Position numbers and translations under genes: made by a program. From assembly GCA_016648135.1 (NCBI GenBank), contig JADDOH010004253.1, positions 62,001 to 126,000 on the forward strand: a DNA stretch of 64,000 nt, written 5' to 3'. The notes under the pieces were generated by a model. That model ran no database searches. It was not told where the DNA came from and worked only from the letters and a program-made list of their open reading frames with translations. How positions within the stretch are numbered: the stretch's first letter is position 1; the number at the start of each line of letters is the position of its first letter. Of the stretch, positions 11,888 to 23,640 are shown one piece after another. This DNA comes from Agrypnia vestita. Taxonomy: Eukaryota; Arthropoda; Insecta; Trichoptera; Phryganeidae.

Positions 11888-12320
11888 GCTCTTGTATTGT
11901 GCATATTGGAGCATTTTCCAGAATACTACGAATATATGAGAAATATAGTGTTTCTAAAGTGCTAATATTTTTGAACTGTTTACAAACACGGATGACGAAA
12001 CCAAGCATAGATGAAGCATTATTGACCATGTTGTCGATGTCCTTATTTAATTTACTATCAAGTGTAACGCCAAGGTCCTTGCTTCCAAATTTGATAGGTA
12101 ACAGTAGTAAATTTATTGAATATTCATGGATGGTATGTTTTTATTTCTGGTAAAACGTACAAGAGAACATTCAGAAACATTAATTTCTAGACAGTGGGTA
12201 ATACAATACGTATTCAAACGATACAGATCATCTTGCACTAACGACAGTCCTCCATTGAGTTTATCGGTGAACAGATTTTCATGCCGTTTGCATACAGTAT
12301 GGAAATACTAATTTACGCCG
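11888..12320 (-). pseudogene. LINE reverse transcriptase relic (Jockey/R1-like)
   Basis: Read on the minus strand from about 12305 down to 11890, frameshifted translation gives LYANGMKI (in place of the usual YADD active-site box), then a block ending LEINVSECSLVRFTRN, then DLGVTLDSKLNKDIDNMV, ASSMLGFVIRVCKQFKNIS and LETLYFSY. This order is that of the palm-to-thumb region of arthropod Jockey-type non-LTR retrotransposons. The YADD aspartates are altered, at least two frameshifts are present, and no EN or gag part is visible, so it is a dead 5'-truncated fragment. Confidence 0.8.
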
Positions 12321-12324
12321 TATA

Positions 12325-13780
12325 CTTTGAGTTAGACCATGGCTTTGTACGCCAAAGAAGTATAACTTCTAACGGACGTACATAATTATATGCACTCAAT
12401 TATTTATTAAGTATTAATACAATTTGGACTTGGGATTTAAATGGTACAATACATTGTTGTAGCAAAACAAATTTCAAGAAAGGAACATTCCAAAATACGA
12501 ACAGTTTAAGAAAGAAGTCAAATCCTTGATTTTGGACAACGATAAATTGTAACATTGCCCACATGTCTCAAATGATTTATGTTTAATAAATAAAATTACT
12601 ACTTCTTAATGGTTTCTGCTATTATACTTGTAGCTTGTAAATACTCCTCCCATAAGCTCGAGATTTGGCTCATATTATGGGGAGTGTAATGACTGTAAAA
12701 ATATTATAATATAGAATCAATTTATTATAAAAAAATAAAATATTTATATATATAGTAATTTATTTAAATAAATAAATAAAATTGTATCTAACCTATCGTA
12801 ACATTGATAGCCATAAAAGAAGCTCACTTTGTTGCACCTCTAAAAACCGAGGAAATAGTTAGTAAATGAAGTTAGCATCAATCGTTTAATTAAGCGGATC
12901 GAAATATCACTGCAGAGATACCTTTCTACTGGTAAGAAAACTACTGTAAAACATTTTTTATCTAAAATACGACAGAAAACTTTTCAGACAACCTTAATTC
13001 GTAATAAATTGAAATAAAAATATTTTGTCTTCATTCAACATTTTGATTCGCCTCGTTGCATAGCGCGTCACTCATAAATAAGTTAAAAATAATATGATTA
13101 ATAAAAATAGAAAACTCCAAAAAATCTAAGACCTTTCGTGTCGCGCCGAGTTTGTATTTTATTTTTAATCAGAGCATTCCTGTTCGCCCAATCCAATTCC
13201 CCCTTAAACTCTAAAATTACGCAAAGAGAGTTCAGTGAAGAATATCACCGTAGGGCTACGCGCAGTTTAATTTAGAATGAGACCCAATAAAGCGTTCCCA
13301 GACAACCCTTAATAATATAAAATAAGGCTCTGCTAGCGTTCATAGCCTTGTTAAGGCTGCGCTTAATTTTCACAGAGCGGGTGAAATGACTTTTCGAGAC
13401 GCTTCAAACAATGATTGATAATATTTGGGGAGCCCGGGGGTAGAACCGTGATTTTAGAAATGAAAAAATGAAATATTTACATTACGTTAGAGATGTGGTG
13501 CTGGCGGCGTATGCGGCGAATTATTACCGGGAACAGCTTAAAGCCAGCTGAACTATCACCAAGTGTCCGTCTTTTCTTTCCCAAACGGCACCTTTTCCGA
13601 ACTATAATTACTGTATAATTAATAAAAATAAACTTAGTCTTCAGCACTTTTGTATTGATACGTTGTATTTTCGAATAGATATGTTAATGACATTTTATGT
13701 ATCTGGACTGGTACTGAAAGACAACTAAAAGATTTCTTAATTTCTTATATAAACTACATTAAAGGATTCAATTTACCATA
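12325..13780. other. Unassigned; possibly single-copy island 13130-13570
   Basis: 12.3-13.1 kb is AT-rich filler. 13130-13570 is less AT-rich, shows no similarity to other parts of the window and has no repeat structure, so it may be unique host sequence. No ORF is supported. Confidence 0.35.
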
Positions 13781-13784
13781 GAAA

Positions 13785-14580
13785 TAAAAAAATCTAGCAT
13801 AAATTTCTTGGGTTTTTATTTTAATTTTTAAAAATAAAATTGATTTTAACATATTTCGTAAAGGCACATATATAGATATAGTTATACACAATTCTTCTAA
13901 TCATCCATATTCTCAAAAATTTCACTCTATGCTGAGTAGATTGATTAATATTCCTTTATCTGTTGAAAATTTTAATAATGAATTGAATATTATTAAAAAA
14001 TTAAGATTGTGTTAAAATGGTTTTGATACAATATTAATAGATATTGTGTTAAATAAAAATTATAACAAGATGTTTTTTAAATCTTTTGTTTACTCTTCAA
14101 TACTGAAAAACATTGAAGAGAAATTGTATTTATAAATAATGAAATTTCTAATTCAATTGTTAAAAATATCCCAATGTCATTCAACCAGCTTTCTATACTA
14201 ATAATAAATTTTAAAAAGATATATTAAATAATATTAATAAGGTTTTTTTTAAATCGGGTGTTTATAAATTGATCTGTAATGATTGTGATTATTTTTATAC
14301 AGGAAAAACGTGCACAAATTTTGAAGTTAGAGTTAAGGAACACTTAAGGTGTTTAAATAGCAATAATTATTCCAAATTCTCTCACCATCTTTTGGCTTTG
14401 GATCATTCTTTTGATATGAATAAGGGTTTACAAATTTTACGTACAAATTGTACAGAATCCCAGTTTGATAAATTAAAAATTTTAGAAATAAGAAAAAAAA
14501 GTGTTAAGAGTACATTGAATATTATAAATAACAAGGTTCTTTTTACAAATATTTATCTTTTAAATTTATTTTCATGTTAA
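13785..14580 (+). pseudogene. Penelope-like retroelement, RT end plus GIY-YIG endonuclease
   Basis: The first part (about 13800-14060) translates with frameshifts to FRKGTYIDIVIHNSSNHPYS and then FHSMLSRLINIPLSVENFNN, the typical 'SNHP' segment at the end of Penelope-like RTs, followed by NNELNIIKKL. The second part, open from about 14230 to the stop at 14580, is a GIY-YIG endonuclease: GVYKLICNDC, then FYTGKT, then RVKEHLRCL and an HH..DHSF segment. This RT then GIY-YIG order is the hallmark of endonuclease-positive PLEs. The element is 5'-truncated and broken in the RT. A hammerhead-like tail follows at 14672. Confidence 0.85.
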
Positions 14581-14671
14581 GTAGATACTTTATTTTTATT
14601 CATATTCCTTTTTTTCTACATTTTGATTGTCTATACTTCGATTTTTGTATTTAATTTGTTAGTATGCAATT

Positions 14672-14760
14672 GTACCCTGACGAAGGGGCCAAGGGCTCTG
14701 AAACATGTTGATATTTTTTTCAATACAAAAGTGGTGAAAACTAACTTTATTTTTATTAAT
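14672..14760 (+). ncRNA. Hammerhead-like motif and PLE 3' tail
   Basis: CTGACGA (14677-14683) matches the CUGANGA core, followed by a GGGGCC/GGCTCT stem II, GAAAC (14700-14704), palindrome ACATGT and the tail AAAGTGGTGAAAAC. It lies 90 bp after the stop of the GIY-YIG frame, where PLE pseudo-LTR ribozymes are expected. Confidence 0.65.
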
Positions 14761-14799
14761 TATATTAATAATGTCACGACAAAATTATTTTGGTGTTTT

Positions 14800-15165
14800 T
14801 GAAGAAGAAGTTAATAACTGCCGCTAATGCTTTATGCAGAATGGTATAAAACCCATGCACTATTCCCATCGGGCAGGTTGATCTGTTTGGAGTGATGGAG
14901 TTTGGAGCGCCTTCCTGGGAGTTGTCCGGGAAGTAATCCCGGCGAACCCAGAGAGGCGGATGACTGCCGCATCCGATTCTCCTGCAGGAACAGGGCTTGT
15001 GTGTTCGAATTGAACCTGAAATACTAGCCCCTGCAGAGGCATCTTCAAGTCATCTCTCCGCCTGAGATTTCATCGTCTTTACCGTCGAGCTTCTTCCGGC
15101 AAGCGCCTTTGCCGAATCGGCAAACATTTACTGGGATCGCCGTAAGTCCCACCATAATACTGTGT
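14800..15165. other. GC-rich patch of unknown origin
   Basis: Distinctly GC-richer than its surroundings, with a 62-codon minus-strand frame (14860-15048) lacking a known domain. It includes the local inverted pair CGGCAAGCGCCTTTGCCG. It may be part of a decayed retrotransposon. Confidence 0.3.
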
Positions 15166-16430
15166 TGTGGCTGTGCCAGAGACCTAAGTGCCTGTGCTTA
15201 ATTTTATTGTTTTTTTGTATCTACAACTGTATGCACTTTGCGTGTTTTCGTATTTGGATAAATAATGAACATTTCTTTTATTATTTCCACGCCCTTGTCA
15301 TTTGCACATTAATATTGAAATATTCCTCTTTTTCAAGTAATCGTTTTAATACCATTATTTTTTAAACCATGCATTTCCTTCGCATTTCTAACCGAATTCT
15401 AACTAATAACATTCCATATTCTACGTGTGCACATCTATTTAATGCCTTAAATAATGTGCATACATAGAATATGTGTCACATCAAAGTAACTCAATGCATG
15501 TGCTATTATGAAAATAGGACTAACTTCTTCATAAGAAAATCTTTCAAGTTTGTTCGTTTAATACTTGAACTCTTTGGATAAACAAATAAGTAGATATGTC
15601 TGAAATGAACTGATTCGACAAACTTTTAAAATAATATTGTTACTTATTTTATATATTATTCATCAAAAACTTGTATTTTTAACAAAACTCCAGAATCAAA
15701 TTACTGGTTTTCGTGATAATTAAAATCTGCTTGACATCCATGTCGCTTCGACATCAAATATACAGGTATTTTTTTAAGAATACCGAAACATCGTTAAGGT
15801 CCGACTCTACAATCCATGTATAGGTCTTCTCATTTGAGCTTGCAATTGAGTTAGTGTGGGTACAGTGGAAATGGGTGCAATTTCTAATGTTCTTTTTGGC
15901 TCGTTCTCCTGACTCAACTTACAGTAAGCGTTTTTTTTTTACAGTTAGTGTAATTACAATTAAAATGTTACAATAAATTGTTGAATTTACAACAAAGATA
16001 TTAATTACAATTTTAAATTTTCTCCTAGGGGTATTTCAATCATTGTGAAGAAGCACGTCTTAAAATTGTTTCAGAATTCAACCGCCAGGCTATTTCTCGC
16101 TACGCCAGTTCTGTAAGCAATAAGAAAACCTTTTGCTATAGTTAGAAATAAACTTTTAAAAAAATTATGTTAATGTCTGTCACTAACGCTACCACGTAGC
16201 TCAAATAATAAGGGGGTATATAAAAAGCAAAAGCAAAAAAATGCATAATTCTCAATGTAACGATGTATTTCAATTTTCGTTGCGGGATGGCGCTGTTTAC
16301 ACGACACCACAAGTATATTTTGACTAAGCATTATATTTAAATTGACATTTTGTTAAAATTGATGCAGTTAAAAAGAATATTAGAAATTTTAAGTTGTTAA
16401 ATAATAAATTTCTAGCATATTGCTGTGTCT
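15166..16430. other. Unassigned; two short shared repeats
   Basis: 15467-15530 carries the body of the SINE seen at 33700-33845 (GTGTCACATCAA and ATGAAAATAGGACTAACTT on the plus strand). 15825-15868 (GCTTGCAATTGAGTTAGTG) recurs at 56610-56645. The rest is AT-rich; 16270-16430 is probably the 5' UTR part of the mariner relic that follows. Confidence 0.5.
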
Positions 16431-16433
16431 GCT

Positions 16434-17385
16434 ACCATGGATAAAATGACACTAACTTTATTTTCCAATATGAATTCCGTCGTACTAATGCTGCACAGAC
16501 GGCACTAAATATTTACGATGTTTATGGACTAGGTATCGCAAACGAACGCATGGTACGTTTATGGTTTGATAACTTGCATTCTGGAGATTTTGACCTCAAC
16601 AACACCCCCTTGGGCGACCGGAGACTACAGTGGATTAAGACAAATTAAAAGCTATAGCAGATCGGATTCATTTCAGATCGCGTCAAAATTAGCAACATTC
16701 TTCAACAGTGACAAAATGACAAAATGAAAATAAGGAAGATCGCAAAGTGGGTACCGAATGAACTTACTATAAGACAACAGCATCGCGTCTAGGCTTGCCT
16801 TAATTTGTTGAGTCGGCACATAAATGAGGGAATTCTGAATTGAATGGGATTGTTACTTGTGATGAAGAATGGATTTTGCATAATAATCGGAAATGTCGCA
16901 ATGGTTCGAACCAGGAGAGGCCGCCAAATAATATCCCAAACGCAAAATGAGTCAAAAGGAACTGCTTGTGAGTGTATGGAATACCTGGGCCAGCATGATT
17001 CATTACACCTTCTTTAGATCTGGCACAACAATTACTGTAGAGGTATAGGACAAGCTCGCTATCAAATCACCGAGACTTATCAATTGCTCTTGTCCACTAC
17101 TTCTCCACGACAACTACTGTCAACGCATTGCACAACGGACCGTCTTAAAATTACTCTTTGATGGATCTCCCCGTCACCCACCTTACTCGCCAGACCTTGC
17201 ACCTACTGATTTCCATTTTTTTCTGAATTCGGAAAACTTTTTACAGGTGAAAAATTTCAACTGTGGTGGGGCGGTGAAAAACGCTTTTAAAGAATTCATC
17301 GATTCCCGTCCGAATTTCTATAGTAAAGGCATCAACGAAGAGACAAAAGTGCATCGGCAACAATGTCCAATACTTCTAATAATTA
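16434..17385 (+). pseudogene. Decayed mariner transposase (second lineage)
   Basis: Frameshifted translation gives RRTNAAQTALNIYDVYG and ERMVRLWFDNLHSGDFDL (N-terminal DNA-binding part), VTCDEEWILHNN (first catalytic Asp), KRKMSQKELLVSVW, LLLHDN (second Asp), PPYSPDLAPTDFHFF (third Asp) and FKEFIDSRPNFYSKGIN at the end. All three D,D34D positions are still recognisable, but there are several stops and frameshifts. It differs from the intact mariner at 42.8 kb and resembles the fragment at 45.6 kb, including the shared ATATATACTTTTCA after the end. Terminal repeats were not identified. Confidence 0.9.
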
Positions 17386-17389
17386 AATA

Positions 17390-18385
17390 TATACTTTTCA
17401 TTTTTAAAAAAATGAAATTTTTTATATAAAACGGCAATTTTATAGGTGTGGCCGATGAACGCGCTTTAACAAAAAATGACTGAAAAAATCTAAATATTTT
17501 TTTAACAGCCACAGTACTAAGAGCGATCACTGTATAGATTAGGGTGCTCTTTCTCAAACGCCATCAATCACATACATCTAACTTTTTATATTCGCATGAA
17601 CATAAAAAAGCGTCCTGCGCTCTTGATTTTATTGATATACGCATATACTGCGTTCACTCATAGTACTGTGGCTGTCTGTTAAAAAACATTTTCATCCTTT
17701 TAGTCATTTTTTCACAAGAGCATGTTTTCCTTTTTTTACGAGCGTATTTTAATTTCAGTGACGAATTTAAAACACGTAATCCCGCCGATAAGTTGAAAAG
17801 CGCCCTCTGCGCGGCCTTGAAAAGGGAATAAATGGCTAAATCCATAAAATGAATGACGAACAGCCGGCGCTAAGCAGGCAGTTAGTAGTCCATACGCCCG
17901 GAGTGAATATATCAAAATAATCCGCCACGTACGGTCGTTAATAAAATTATTATAGATGAGTTTAATTTACCCGGTTTGATGTGTTGGCGCCGGAACTGAC
18001 AAAGACGCCGTTTTCGCTTCTCCGAAAGTAAATGGAAAATAAGACATTTAATGTTGATCCGCTTTATTCTTTATTGTCCTGAGTTATAGATCTATTATTC
18101 CGTAATGGTGGCTGCGAAGATTCGGCCTGTATTTGAATTAAGCGACAGCGCAACGGCTGTCCTCTTTATTCGGCGACAAGCTTTGCGCTATTGTACAATT
18201 CAACTTAACGACGCCTACGAAAAGTATACTACAAATATATATTATAATATTTGTATACTAATAGAAAGTAGTGGACATAGTTTGTTACATAAAATATGAC
18301 AGTCAGACAGCTTTTCATTATTATTAAATTTTCTGCATGAGTATCATTGAAAGATTTCGTGGTGCAACATTATAATTTAAAAATA
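17390..18385. other. Possibly single-copy island
   Basis: 17640-18260 has mixed composition, no similarity to the rest of the window and no convincing ORF. It may be unique host intergenic or intronic DNA. The remaining parts are AT-rich. Confidence 0.35.
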
Positions 18386-18389
18386 AAAA

Positions 18390-19015
18390 AATATGATAAC
18401 GAAATAAATACAATTAAACATATTGATATTAACAATGGCTATATAATTGCGCGTTAATAGATAGAATTTTAAGATCAAAAATTAATAATAAAGCTATTGA
18501 AACATATTTATACTCGGGCAAAAACATCAAAACCACTTTGTCGAAAAATTCTATATAATGGTCCGATTTCTACTAAAATTAAAAATTGTTTCCCTACTCA
18601 CATTAGACCAGCTTATTACACAAATAATAATATTGGTAAATTTAAATTCAAAAACGAAAATAGGTATGTTGGAAAAAAGCGGGATGTTTGAATTTTCTTG
18701 CGGAGACTGTGATAAAATATATATAGGCCAAACCACTAGAAACTTAAATACACGCATAAGAGAACATCACCGCTGCTTAAAAAATAACAATTTCTCTGAA
18801 TTTGTCAATCATATAATTAACACTAATCATTCTTTCGATAGTCACAAATTAAAATTACACCACTCGATTCCTACCGTTGAAATCCTAAAAACTTTGAATT
18901 CTAGAAACACATTAGTAAATAATATCACATTTCAGTCCACTTCACCAATCCTAGAGCTTTTTGGGAAAAAATACCCTTCCCCAACGCGCGCCCAATTTTG
19001 TATAATTTATTAATA
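18390..19015 (+). pseudogene. Penelope-like retroelement C-terminal relic (GIY-YIG)
   Basis: The start translates to NEINTIKHIDINNGY and, after a frameshift, LIDRILRSKINNKAIETY, the segment just beyond the PLE RT. The open frame ending at 19013 carries the GIY-YIG domain: SGMFEFSCGDCDKIYIGQT, RNLNTRIREHHRCL, then FVNHIINTNHSFD. The first GIY residues are changed (GMF) while YIG is kept. It is about 40% different from the PLE relic at 13.8 kb by eye, so it is another family. Two or more frameshifts make it a pseudogene. Confidence 0.85.
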
Positions 19016-19031
19016 ATTTGTTAGTTACTAT

Positions 19032-19110
19032 CTATGCCTCATGATGAGAGGGACTGCTCCTCTCGAAACTATAGTAGTAATTTAGTAACTCATATTGTGT
19101 GTGTGTATTA
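19032..19110 (+). ncRNA. Hammerhead-like motif behind the PLE relic
   Basis: ATGATGA (19041-19047) differs from CTGATGA only at the first base. Stem II GAGGG/CTCTC is nearly perfect, GAAA follows at 19065-19068, and the palindrome ACTATAGT with A at the cleavage position completes a short stem III. It begins about 20 bp after the PLE stop codon. Confidence 0.65.
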
Positions 19111-19114
19111 CAAA

Positions 19115-19364
19115 GTAAAGTAAAACATATTTTTGAATTTACGCATGAGATTTAACTAGGTAGCTGTTACTTCAAGATTTATTTATTGATTTGAATAAAC
19201 CAATCGTTATTATTTACACATGGATGAAATAAGACTACAAGTTATGTATTTACATTTGTTTATTTATAGAAAAATAAAAAAACTTTAAACCTCTTTTATA
19301 ATCAACAAAACTTGCGAAATTTTCTTCATTAATTACATTTACAGATACAAAACTGATGTGAGAA
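19115..19364. other. AT-rich spacer
   Basis: No recognisable feature. Confidence 0.4.
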
Positions 19365-19460
19365 TAGATTAACCCTGATGATGGACCCTGCAATGGGATC
19401 CGAAACGTCGGCCAGAAAGGTTGTAATAATACGGCGTAATACCCCAGAAGACACAGTCTT
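19365..19460 (+). ncRNA. Hammerhead-like motif with perfect CTGATGA core
   Basis: CTGATGA (19375-19381), a GGA(C)CC/GGG(A)TCC stem II with a seven-base loop, GAAA (19402-19405), and the palindrome ACGT followed by C, giving the GUC cleavage triplet. One extra base sits between the core and stem II, as in most motifs of this window. The same tail (CGGC(A/G)TAATACCCC) occurs in the inverted pair at 42.6 kb. Confidence 0.7.
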
Positions 19461-19469
19461 AATTAATTT

Positions 19470-20020
19470 ATCTATACCAATAAAACTCAATGTCTGTCTG
19501 TCTGTTATATATACAAATCTACACCATTTGTCCGACCTGACCCAAAGTTTGCATTCTTATTTTTTTGAACCGTCGGATAACGTAAGTGACATTTTTCCAT
19601 TGCCTCCATCCCACCCCCTCCATGCGATATGTTTTTTATACAAATTTATATTTTTTTATAAAAAACGGTTTGACTGATCTGACCCAAATTTTGCATACTT
19701 ATTCTTTAGTACCCAGCGGGTAGCATAGATGATATTTCTCCCCTCTCCTTTTATCTCACTTTCTCCTCTAATATATTTTCTGTTCAAATCTACACCGTTT
19801 GAATGATATGACCCAAATTTTGCAAACTTATTTTTCAGGACCCAGCGTGTAAGGTAGGCCACATTTCATTCCCAGACATTTAATCCATCCCAGCAATGAT
19901 TAAATGGAAACAATGTTTTGATTAGAAGCTTGGCAAAACAAGTGAACTTTTGTTTTCCCCCACAAATTTATTTTTAACTTATTCCTCAACCCGTGCAACG
20001 CCGGGTACGAACAGCTAGTT
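19470..20020 (-). repeat. Minisatellite-bearing element, copy B
   Basis: Minus-strand copy. The (GACA)n end appears as ATGTCTGTCTGTCTG at 19488, monomers carry CAAATCTACACCRTTTG anchors, and the GC-rich head ends CGCCGGGTACGAACAGCTAGT at about 20020. It has fewer monomers than copy A. Confidence 0.8.
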
Positions 20021-20262
20021 GCTTATAAAACTAGTTTTTTTCTCATTATTTAATACACCCGAAAACACATATAATATTTAACATATGTATATTCTTTATA
20101 CTTTCGCTATTGCTTTGGTATTCTATAATTTCTACTTGTTACTATCCATACTTTTAATTATTTACAATATTATTTTTACTTTCACTATTTTTTTGGTATT
20201 CTATAATTTCAACATGATGTTTCTCTCCATAGATTCAATTCTTTACATATATTCTTTTTACT
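20021..20262. other. AT-rich spacer
   Basis: The 93-codon frame at 20085-20366 is low-complexity, Phe/Tyr/Ile-rich and runs into the SINE, so it is not supported. Confidence 0.4.
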
Positions 20263-20265
20263 TTT

Positions 20266-20350
20266 TTACCAAAGCGGAACACATTACAAAATACCAAGGC
20301 TTGAGTAAATCACATTTATTAATTGTGATCTCACCGGGAATCGAACCCAG
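20266..20350 (-). mobile_element. tRNA-derived SINE fragment
   Basis: The minus strand has a B-box GGTTCGATTCC (20337-20347) and continues GGTGAGATCACAATTAATA, TGTGATTTACTCAAGCC, matching the more complete SINE at 60985-61145. The A-box half is missing (5'-truncated). Confidence 0.75.
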
Positions 20351-20354
20351 ATTT

Positions 20355-20835
20355 TTTTTTGTTTAAATGGGGTTAATCGTGTATGGGCTTAAAGGACTGT
20401 ATAGAGAAGAGACAAACACAATTAATTACAATATTTTTTCGCATTAAAGTCTCCAAAATTTTTCAAACAAAAAAAGTATTTCTAAACGCCAATACTGCTC
20501 CTTAATGATGGTCAATACGAAATCAATTTAACATTTTTTATATAAACAAAATATTTATTTACGTATATCAGTAAATTGGCGGGCACATTTATGAGTTAAC
20601 CCAAGAAATTAGACTATTATTAATTATAGTCGTATTGCGTGTTCTTATGTACGCACATTAGAAGCAATAAATATAATAAACAACAAATCGCTTCCCACAT
20701 AGCGTAACCGCCAAAGTACAACAAAATGCAGATTTATTTGAGCTACGAGGCCGCCAATCTTTTTATTGATATAAATGGCTCTTTTCTAATTGACATGTAT
20801 TAACTCTTAAAAGACTGTGCTAAAAAATACCTTCG
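20355..20835. other. Unassigned AT-rich stretch
   Basis: Nothing recognised. Confidence 0.4.
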
Positions 20836-20839
20836 GAAA

Positions 20840-21451
20840 CGGTGGTGTAACACAGTGTTACATGATTAAAAATCGACATAGTTTTTAATATGTGGAAAAA
20901 ATATATATTTTCAATACAAATAAGACTTTTTAAAGGTCCCTTTATATAATTATTATGTAAAGTAAACATACATATTTGCATTATTTTAGTAAATTATCAT
21001 ACAATCATGGCATATCGAATTTGCGTGCGCTCACGGCGACGTATTCACTAAAAACTAAATTCAACGACTCGGCGACTGCAGTCCGTCTTTGTCTAACACG
21101 TGTCACGCGACTCTACCGTATTCTTTTGATATTGTTTTCTCTTTCACTGAAACTCAAGCAAACGCCATACCTGTCCTACTTCAAATGTATGGTTTTGTCG
21201 TGCTCTTTCCTGCGCGATTTAAGTGCGACGTGCAATATTCTGCTCTTTTTTACACACTGGCCGAAAATACGAAAGTAGTGAATGAATATTTTTTAATTAA
21301 AAAATCCGTTCATTCGTAACAGTTTAATTTAGTCATTTTGGTGTGAAAATGTCCATTTGATGATTACTAAAAATGTGACGTTTTATTTTTCGTAAATAAG
21401 GTAGTTATTTCATATTTTTCATGACATGTAGACCTCCGTTACACCACCGAT
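20840..21451. mobile_element. Candidate non-autonomous DNA element with ~30-bp inverted ends
   Basis: The left end CGGTGGTGTAACACAGTG and the inverted right end CGGTGGTGTAACGGAGG pair, and similarity continues through TACATG and AAAAAT. The interior includes a GC-richer stretch (21010-21270) with no domain. No clear target duplication was found, so the superfamily is open. Confidence 0.5.
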
Positions 21452-21454
21452 ACA

Positions 21455-22440
21455 CAGGAGTTAAGATCAAGGTAAATAAGTATATTAAATATAATATAGT
21501 TGAAATATTCAAGCCTCTCGGAGCGAATGTCAACATCCCTAAGGCAATGAAAATAGAGCTAAAAGCAAGATTTACTTAAGATTTTAAATAATGTCTGTGC
21601 TCTAAGCAAAATATCAATTATACAAATCCTAAACTATCTTCATATATACTTACTTAAAATTGTATAAAATTACAATTTACGAGCTGGTGCTCAACCTCTT
21701 TCATAACTTTATCTAAACCTAAAGCGATCATTACTACTACTCGCAAGTTGGGAACATTCCCATTCGAAGTAATATTTTTTTGCAAGTCAGAAACTTTAAA
21801 AGTTTCGAGTCAGACACTGGTATCCCAGTCGCGTTTATTAAATCTTTCTACTTTCAGTGTGGCCTTCTTCCAGCGAAGAAATTTACCTTTAACTTAAATT
21901 TTGTTTTCTTTAATAAAAGTTAGAATCCATGTGGAAATTTCGTACTAATAATAATCCACCTTACTTACCGCGCATGGATAGAAAATTTTCGAGTAGGGTA
22001 TTTTTTGCAGGAATATTTTAAAGAGAACGGCTTTATCACGTGTATTTTCAAATAGAAAACAAACAACTTTACTGAAGTAATTTCAGAAATAGAATTTATT
22101 TCAGAACTGTACTTTATACGAATGCTTAATGTGAACTAAAATTTATTTTCAATGTATGTAAGTACCTTTGGAGCCTCACGTCTTGGAATTATTTTGAAAC
22201 AGCGCGAAATTTTTTACGTTTTTTGTATTACCAGTAAAAACCTGAATAAATTATTTTATTAATCGATTATGAAGTATTTAATAATTATAACGTTCTGAAA
22301 CAGAATCAGTATGTAAAATTGAATAACATATCAATTTGGTTCGAAAGGATAAATCACAGCCAACAAAAGAGTCTTTCGACCATACAGCAATAGTCTTATA
22401 GCCAAAAAAAGTTCAACTTCTTCTTTTTATTCTTCTTCTA
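21455..22440. other. Unassigned AT-rich stretch
   Basis: No ORF or repeat is supported. Confidence 0.4.
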
Positions 22441-22625
22441 CTCCTTATCCTAATGGGCCAGGGTCCCTGCACCGCATTGAAGGTTCCAACTTCTAGGTTT
22501 TAAACCTATCTTAGGTTTCGTTCTCCACGTCAGCCCAATTCAATTGCAACATCGCCTCGCAGCAGTCCTCCAACTGCTTCCACCAGCTCTTCCTAGCACG
22601 GCCCCTTGGTTGCTGGCCGCATTGC
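22441..22625 (-). pseudogene. LINE ORF2 C-terminal relic
   Basis: On the minus strand one frame reads QQPRGRARKSWWKQLEDCCE followed by AMLQLNWADVENET. This is the Arg-rich 'GRPRxxW' tail found at the end of RTE/CR1-type LINE ORF2 proteins. The adjacent lower-coordinate side is decayed. No upstream RT domain is attached. Confidence 0.65.
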
Positions 22626-22762
22626 TGGAAAAAAATCACCAAAGGACTTACAAACAGTCGTTGATAATTTTGACGAGGAAACTAATCGCGCGGGGATGAG
22701 GCTGTGCTAATAAATCCAAAATCATGGTGATTGGCAGAAACGAAGATCAATGTAACATAACA
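22626..22762. other. Short spacer
   Basis: Nothing recognised. Confidence 0.4.
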
Positions 22763-22764
22763 TA

Positions 22765-22907
22765 CAGTAGCCGGCAAACATCTTGAAATTTTACGGCGTA
22801 GTGGGGGAATGCGCAGAAGACAAAATTTGGGTTTCTTTGGTGGAATGGTACATGCGCAAACTTCCCCCCACTACGCCGTAAAATTTCAAGATGTTTGCCG
22901 GTTACTG
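22765..22907. mobile_element. 143-bp palindromic MITE, copy 1
   Basis: Flanked by TA on both sides (22763-22764, 22908-22909). Inverted ends CAGTAGCCGGCAAACATC and GATGTTTGCCGG(T)TACTG extend over about 43 bp through the CGGCGTAGTGGGG block. The 143-bp length and the central sequence recur at 59646-59788. CAGT ends plus TA duplication point to the Tc1/mariner superfamily; no transposase is encoded. Confidence 0.9.
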
Positions 22908-23080
22908 TACCAGAATGGACGTCTAAAACATTACTTGACATACTCAATTTATGAATAGTTAGTTACTTGATATATTCCCCATTTCGGCATCCACTTCTCA
23001 AATACCCCCACCATAGCTGTAGCCACGCCCCCGTTCAAAAATTGATTTGTTTGCTAGAATAGATAATGGATGGTTAGTTT

Positions 23081-23135
23081 GCGTCCATCCTGATGAAGAT
23101 ACGGTGGTATCGAAACCGGTAGACGTAGAGTTACT
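23081..23135 (+). ncRNA. Hammerhead-like motif, near-complete
   Basis: CTGATGA core (23090-23096), one extra A, stem II GATAC/GTATC around GGTG, GAAA (23112-23115), palindrome ACCGGT and A at the cleavage site (GTA). Flanks GTCCATC and GACGTAG could form an interrupted stem I. A related decayed copy lies at 32205-32252. Confidence 0.7.
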
Positions 23136-23139
23136 AGTT

Positions 23140-23640
23140 AAGTGGTTAATACAAATTATGTTTAATTAAAATTAACAAAATCAAATATTTGGGGCAGAGG
23201 AAAAAAAATAAGAACGTATAAGTGCACATTTATTTTAATTGTATCGTTGTAAAATCAGTGGGTAAATATGGAATATAATCTATTAATTGAACCTGACAGC
23301 GGGTATCTGATAAATAAATAAACTTTCGTTTAAGTACATTTGGCAATTAACCCCTATTTCAATAAATCGTGGTGTTTGCTTGGCCGTTTGTTTAGCTGCG
23401 ATAAAGGTCAATAAATGTGGTAACGTTAAACGAGTTAAATCATTGATTTTCAGCCCAAACCGATTTAATATTCCAGCGGCGTATCGTAAAATCTGATAAT
23501 AAATCAATTAATATTTCAACGATTGTTGTTCATCAAGTATGCGCGTCCTTGTAGATAAATAATGATTAATATGTTTTGTGTCACTGGAGCTTGTATCGAA
23601 GCAAGGAATTCTTCAGAACATTAATAAATATTTGATTAAA
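23140..23640. other. Unassigned
   Basis: A 74-codon minus-strand frame (23283-23507) has no recognisable domain. The rest is AT-rich. Confidence 0.35.

Noticed and set aside
20085..20366. 93-codon ORF rich in Tyr, Phe and Ile
   Set aside because: Low-complexity AT-rich translation running into a SINE.
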